Under the pieces are notes generated by a model, which had not been told where the DNA came from, did not search any database, and worked only from the letters and a program-made list of their open reading frames with translations. This document shows, piece by piece, positions 7,661-11,043 of a stretch of DNA of 11,043 bases. Source of the stretch: an uncultured bacterium (lineage in GTDB: Bacteria > Bacillota > Clostridia > Lachnospirales > Lachnospiraceae); assembly GCA_905214365.1 (NCBI GenBank), contig CAJMMH010000066.1, positions 1-11,043 of the forward strand, in the 5' to 3' direction. The position numbers and the translations under genes are program-made. Numbering within the stretch: the stretch's first letter is position 1; each line of letters opens with the position of its first letter.

Positions 7661-7740
7661 GGAGTAAATCGGGAAAGCTCTGGAGCTGTCCGCACTAGCG
7701 GACTGCCCGGCGGAACATCCGCCGAACCATACTCGGGAAG
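7661..7740 (+). promoter_or_regulatory. Structured 5' leader of the Na/Pi cotransporter mRNA
   Basis: An outer stem GAGTA (7662-7666) with TACTC (7730-7734) can enclose three hairpins: AGCT/AGCT with loop CTGG (7676-7687), GTCCGC/GCGGAC with loop ACTA (7688-7703), and CGGCGGA/TCCGCCG with loop ACA (7708-7724). CCCG at 7706-7709 could instead pair with CGGG at 7670-7673 or at 7734-7737, the latter a few bases before the AAGGAG site at 7743-7748. There is no T tract, so any control would more likely act on translation or RNA stability than on termination. I did not recognise a known riboswitch class. Confidence 0.45.
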
Positions 7741-7755
7741 AAAAGGAGTTTAATC

Positions 7756-9417
7756 ATGGGAACTATAGTGATTCAGTTATTGGGAGGGCTCGGCCTGTTC
7801 CTGTACGGCATGAATCTGATGAGCCACGGTATTGAAAAAGTTGCCGGAAACAAGCTTCGTTCCATTCTGGAAGCGTTTACCAAAAACAAGTTTCTCGGTC
7901 TTGCCGTCGGTCTGTTTTTCACCGCGGTAATTCAGTCCTCGAGCGCAGCGACCGTTATGGTTGTCAGCTTTGTTAATTCCGGACTGATGAATCTGGCAGA
8001 AGCCTCCGGCATTATCCTCGGAGCCAATATCGGTACAACCGTTACCGCGATGTTAGTTGCGTTCAAGCTCAGCGCGGTTGCCCCTATTTTCATTTTTACC
8101 GGAGCTGTTATTATCAGCTTTGTCAAAAAGCCGGTTGTACGCAAATCCGGCGACATTGTTCTTGGCTTCGGCGTCCTGTTCTTCGGCATCAGTATCATGT
8201 CCGAATCCATGGCGCAGCTGCGTGACATTCCGGCAGTCATTGGGTTTTTGTCCGGCTTCACCAACCCGTTTCTCGGTGTTCTTCTCGGTCTGGTCATCAC
8301 CTCAATCGTCCAGAGTTCTTCCGTTACCGTCAGTATTCTGGTTGTCATGGCATCCCAGAACCTGGTTGACCTTCATATCTGTATGTTTGTCATCCTCGGA
8401 TGTAATATCGGCGCATGTACTTCTGCGGTTCTTGCCAGCTTCGGCGGAACCAAAAACGCGAAGCGCTCCGCGCTCATCCATCTTCTCTTTAACATTTTCG
8501 GAACCATCCTGATGTTTATCCTGCTTTCGATCCCGGTTACCGAACAGGCAATTGAGGCTGTCATCCACTTCTTCAGCGGACACAGCGGTGACTCCGGTAA
8601 TCTCGGTCGGAACATCGCGTGGGCGCATTTCCTGTTCAAGGTATTCCAGGTTGCGGTTTTCTATCCGTTTATGGATCTGATCATCAAATGTACGTATATC
8701 CTGGTTCCCGGCGAAGACAAGGTGGAATCCGAAAACGAGTTCCACCTGCAGTATATCAAGGGAAAAGAACTCCCGAACCCGGCAGTCGCTATCCTAATTG
8801 CTGTCCAGGAAATGGAGCGTATGGCCCATATGGCAATCAACAACCTGAACCTTGCGGTTGACTGCCTGATCCGGAATGATGAGGCGGCAAGCCAGCAGGT
8901 TTACGAAACTGAAAAGTACATTGACTTCCTGAATGAACGGATCAGCAATTATCTGGTTAATATCAACCAGAACACACTCCCTCTTGCTGATGCAAACCTG
9001 ATTTCTGCTTATTTCCATGTTGTCAACGATATTGAGCGGATCGGCGACCATGCGGAAAATATTGCAGAGGTTATCCCGCAGTTCAATGAAAACGGGCTGA
9101 AGTTCTCCAAGAAGAGTCTGAAGGAGCTGCAGAATATGATGGAGCTTGTCAATAAGGTCCTGAATGATGCCATTGAGATTTTTGTAACCGGAAACACTTC
9201 TCACATTCAGGAGGTTACTGATATTGAGAATCAGGTTGACCAGATGGAGCGTGACCTGCAGAAGGCCCATATCAAGCGTCTGAGCGACGGCAAGTGCAGC
9301 GCGCAGGCCGGTATCTACTTCTCCGATATCATTTCCGGTCTGGAACGTGTCTCCGATCACGCGACTAACATCGCATTCTCCCTAATTGAAGCAAAAGAGT
9401 CTCCGGCTGAGAACTGA
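7756..9417 (+). CDS. Na/Pi cotransporter family protein with PhoU-like C-terminal domain
   Basis: The product is 553 residues and its start is fixed by AAGGAG seven bases upstream. The membrane half (about 1-315) contains the duplicated signature of type II Na/phosphate cotransporters: QSSSA at 60-64 with GANIGTT at 89-95, and QSSS at 186-189 with GCNIGAC at 215-221. The C-terminal half (about 340-545) is a helical PhoU-like domain with two repeats, marked by DIERIGDHAENIAE at 425-438 and GLERVSDHATNIA at 528-540. It likely moves phosphate across the membrane with sodium, with the PhoU-like part sensing or gating in the cytoplasm; family members can work in uptake or efflux. Length and motifs are complete. 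It is monocistronic, ends in TGA followed at once by TAA, and is probably controlled by the hexamer array and leader upstream. Confidence 0.95.
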   Translation: MGTIVIQLLGGLGLFLYGMNLMSHGIEKVAGNKLRSILEAFTKNKFLGLAVGLFFTAVIQSSSAATVMVVSFVNSGLMNLAEASGIILGANIGTTVTAMLVAFKLSAVAPIFIFTGAVIISFVKKPVVRKSGDIVLGFGVLFFGISIMSESMAQLRDIPAVIGFLSGFTNPFLGVLLGLVITSIVQSSSVTVSILVVMASQNLVDLHICMFVILGCNIGACTSAVLASFGGTKNAKRSALIHLLFNIFGTILMFILLSIPVTEQAIEAVIHFFSGHSGDSGNLGRNIAWAHFLFKVFQVAVFYPFMDLIIKCTYILVPGEDKVESENEFHLQYIKGKELPNPAVAILIAVQEMERMAHMAINNLNLAVDCLIRNDEAASQQVYETEKYIDFLNERISNYLVNINQNTLPLADANLISAYFHVVNDIERIGDHAENIAEVIPQFNENGLKFSKKSLKELQNMMELVNKVLNDAIEIFVTGNTSHIQEVTDIENQVDQMERDLQKAHIKRLSDGKCSAQAGIYFSDIISGLERVSDHATNIAFSLIEAKESPAEN

Positions 9418-9452
9418 TAAAACGTTCCTGACCAGAGTGTATTGAAAAGGCT

Positions 9453-9496
9453 AAAAATCCTGACAGGTCATTCATGTTTCCTGTCAGGATTTTTTT
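9453..9496 (+). terminator. Strong intrinsic terminator, probably bidirectional
   Basis: A perfect 15-base-pair stem (AAAAATCCTGACAGG at 9453-9467 with its complement at 9480-9494) surrounds a 12-base loop, and seven T residues run from 9490 to 9496. It starts 35 bases after the Na/Pi cotransporter stop. The A tract on the left arm supplies a T tract on the minus strand, so it can also stop the convergent carboxypeptidase transcript. Confidence 0.92.
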
Positions 9497-9511
9497 ACCT
9501 TTCCGGCAAAA

Positions 9512-9549
9512 ACATGCTGCGGCCTGAGTGCGATTTCATTGCCTGCAGC
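9512..9549 (-). terminator. Possible weak terminator hairpin after the carboxypeptidase gene
   Basis: On the minus strand GCTGC-A-GGC (9549-9541) can pair with GCCGCAGC (9523-9516) with one bulged A, followed after two bases by TTTTT. The loop is long at 17 bases. It would act before the stronger bidirectional terminator and may be incidental. Nothing else is seen between 9497 and 9587. Confidence 0.25.
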
Positions 9550-9587
9550 CGTCCGTTAGCAACAAACTCAGCAGGATTCTGATTTAC

Positions 9588-10919
9588 CTAAGGAAGAAGG
9601 AACAGTCCTCCGGCTTCGCTCAGATACCAGCCCGGCGTAATTGCCTGTACTGCGGTTGCCGCGGTTACCGGCCAGATCTCCATCCGCTCCTGACCAATCC
9701 GATACTCGATGCTGCCAAGCTGCTGCGCCGTTTTTACTGGCGCATCGATGGATTTTGGAATAATCAGCCGGCACTCCAGCGCTTCATCGCTTCGCATCAG
9801 ATACCGCACCTGTTCCGGCGCATCGGTCTGAAGAACGACGCTTGCCCCCGTCTCATCCTTTCTCCAGGCATACTGCCCGTTTGCAACCGGCAATGTCTGC
9901 GGAAGCTTCCAATCCGCGCTGCAGAGTCGGATCTCATATTGCCCCAGCCCGTACCGCAGCAGCTTTTCGGTATCCGCCCATTTATAACTCCGGTTTCCCG
10001 GCCATCCGCAGGCAAGCAGGGCCACAACCAGTTTTTTCCCATCCCGCTCCAGCGCGCAGACATAGCAATATCCGGCTTTTCCGGTAAAGCCGGTTTTTCC
10101 GCAGAGAACGCCGTCCATCCGGTTCAGAAACGCATTGTGATTTACTGCTGTATAAGTCTGCCGATGCTCCGTATCTTCAAAGGTATAGCTCTGCCTCTGG
10201 CAGATCCTGAGAAATTCCGCCCGTTTCGGCGATTCAAACGCGCAGTAACGCATTATTAGTGCCAGTTCCCAGGCGGTTGTCTCATGACCGTCCGCGTCCA
10301 GCCCGTTCGGCGTCACAAACGAGGTCTGTGTCAGTCCAAGCCGCTTTGCTTTTTCGTTCATCAGAGCCGCAAATCCATCGGTGCTCCCGGCTATCGCTTC
10401 CGCAACGGCAACCGCAGAATCATTATGGCTCTCCAGCATCATCGAATACAGCAGATCCTCCAGATAAAAAGTTCTTCCCGCAGGCGCACCGAGCTTCACC
10501 TTCGGCGCTGAGGCCGCCTTACCAGAAAAGGTACAAATCTGCTGCAGATTCCCGCGTTCTAACGCAATGATACACGTCATAATTTTCGTCGTGCTCGCCA
10601 TCGGCACCCTTCGGCTTTCTTCTTTTCCGAACAGCACTCGCCCGCTGTCTCCGTCCAGAAGCACAGCCTCCTGCGCATACAGATCTCCGGGGCCCGCATC
10701 CTGCAGCTTGCCTGCTGCCGTCTGCTGCTTCTCTGCCGCATTCCGCTGCGCCTCTGTCCTGTTGTATGATTCTTCTCCCGCCGCTCCATGAAGACCCTGC
10801 AGGCAAACCGCGGCGCAGAGTAAAAACAGGCACAGCAAAACGGAAACGCTTCCGGTTCTGCTGTGCCTTAGCAGCTTTCTCTGTTGTTTTTCTGCGTGTT
10901 TCTTTTTCCACTGGCTCAC
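9588..10919 (-). CDS. D-alanyl-D-alanine carboxypeptidase (PBP5/DacF-like, peptidase S11)
   Basis: All three active-site motifs of low-molecular-weight penicillin-binding proteins are present. Counted from the TTG at 10940 they are STTK (116-119, nucleophile S116), SHN (171-173) and KTG (282-284). The protein trims the terminal D-alanine of peptidoglycan pentapeptides at the outer membrane face. A basic N terminus and hydrophobic stretch (about 31-48) serve as signal or anchor, a polar linker follows, and a beta-rich domain follows the catalytic one. The start is uncertain: the frame opens with TTG at 10940 directly after an in-frame TAA and without a ribosome site, whereas GTG at 10919 has GGGGG seven bases upstream and is preferred (443 residues). 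Subtypes DacA, DacB and DacF cannot be separated here. It lies close behind another minus-strand frame and converges on the Na/Pi gene, sharing its terminator. Confidence 0.92.
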   Translation of the reverse strand: MSQWKKKHAEKQQRKLLRHSRTGSVSVLLCLFLLCAAVCLQGLHGAAGEESYNRTEAQRNAAEKQQTAAGKLQDAGPGDLYAQEAVLLDGDSGRVLFGKEESRRVPMASTTKIMTCIIALERGNLQQICTFSGKAASAPKVKLGAPAGRTFYLEDLLYSMMLESHNDSAVAVAEAIAGSTDGFAALMNEKAKRLGLTQTSFVTPNGLDADGHETTAWELALIMRYCAFESPKRAEFLRICQRQSYTFEDTEHRQTYTAVNHNAFLNRMDGVLCGKTGFTGKAGYCYVCALERDGKKLVVALLACGWPGNRSYKWADTEKLLRYGLGQYEIRLCSADWKLPQTLPVANGQYAWRKDETGASVVLQTDAPEQVRYLMRSDEALECRLIIPKSIDAPVKTAQQLGSIEYRIGQERMEIWPVTAATAVQAITPGWYLSEAGGLFLLP

Positions 10920-10970
10920 CCGATTGCCCCCGTCCGCCAATTACTGCATCTTATGACCAAAGAAGCGGCA

Positions 10971-11043
10971 TTATGACTGCGGAAACTCCTGACTGGAAAG
11001 CTGAAGCGTTGCTGCGTACGCATATCCCTTCAGCTCACGCTCC
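10971..11043 (-). CDS. C-terminal end of an unidentified gene
   Basis: Only one minus-strand frame is open from the right edge. It gives 23 complete codons reading ERELKGYAYAATLQL and then SSQEFPQS before TAA at 10971-10973. The stop lies about 50 bases upstream of the preferred carboxypeptidase start, so the two probably share an operon. The fragment is too short to name, and coding status rests on frame openness and spacing alone. Confidence 0.45.
   Translation of the reverse strand, partial: ERELKGYAYAATLQLSSQEFPQS

Larger units (their letters stand above)
7482..7678 (+). repeat. Pair of 12-base direct repeats in the divergent region
   Basis: The sequence AATCGGGAAAGC occurs at 7482-7493, within the leader of the minus-strand operon, and again at 7667-7678, within the leader of the rightward gene. 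The copies are 185 bases apart in the same orientation. This could be a shared protein site, part of the rightward RNA leader, or chance. Confidence 0.35.

Noticed and set aside
7688..7724. An attenuator terminator in the Na/Pi leader
   Set aside because: The GC-rich hairpins are not followed by a run of T residues on either strand.
7661..7740. A known riboswitch such as cobalamin, c-di-GMP, yybP-ykoY, NiCo or ZTP
   Set aside because: From memory, none of their conserved core sequences or arrangements could be matched; a covariance-model search was not possible here.

Overview
The window looks like chromosomal DNA from a low-to-mid GC Gram-positive bacterium, most likely a Clostridia member such as a Lachnospiraceae relative. 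The grounds are purine-rich Shine-Dalgarno sites before most genes, a QSSS-type Na/Pi cotransporter fused to a PhoU-like domain, a PBP5-type carboxypeptidase, and the gene arrangement. This placement is inference; there is no rRNA or other marker gene. No mobile element, tRNA, CRISPR array or phage gene was seen.

Left two thirds (1-7501, minus strand): a tightly packed operon. In transcription order it encodes (i) a polytopic membrane protein with GT-C glycosyltransferase-like loop motifs, (ii) a signal-peptide-bearing von Willebrand A (vWA) protein with an intact MIDAS, three tandem beta-rich repeats, one C-terminal membrane segment and a basic cytoplasmic tail, and (iii) a large FtsZ/tubulin-superfamily protein (Tubulin_2 type) that runs off the left edge. 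Gene junctions are 0-50 bases, and each downstream start has a strong ribosome binding site. The working model is a cytoplasmic tubulin-like filament or switch coupled through a membrane-spanning vWA protein to something at the cell surface. A related tubulin-like/vWA pairing has been proposed as a membrane-remodelling system. The membrane protein and the repeat-bearing vWA protein make this version distinctive.

Centre (7451-7755): a divergent control region. It holds a candidate promoter for the minus-strand operon, an array of four TTTACA-like hexamers at exact 11-base spacing that resembles a PhoP box, a candidate promoter for the rightward gene, and a 5' leader able to fold into three hairpins closed by a short outer stem.

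Right part: a Na/Pi cotransporter with a PhoU-like tail (plus strand) ends at a strong, probably bidirectional terminator. A convergent D-alanyl-D-alanine carboxypeptidase gene lies beyond it on the minus strand. A 23-codon tail of another minus-strand gene sits at the right edge.
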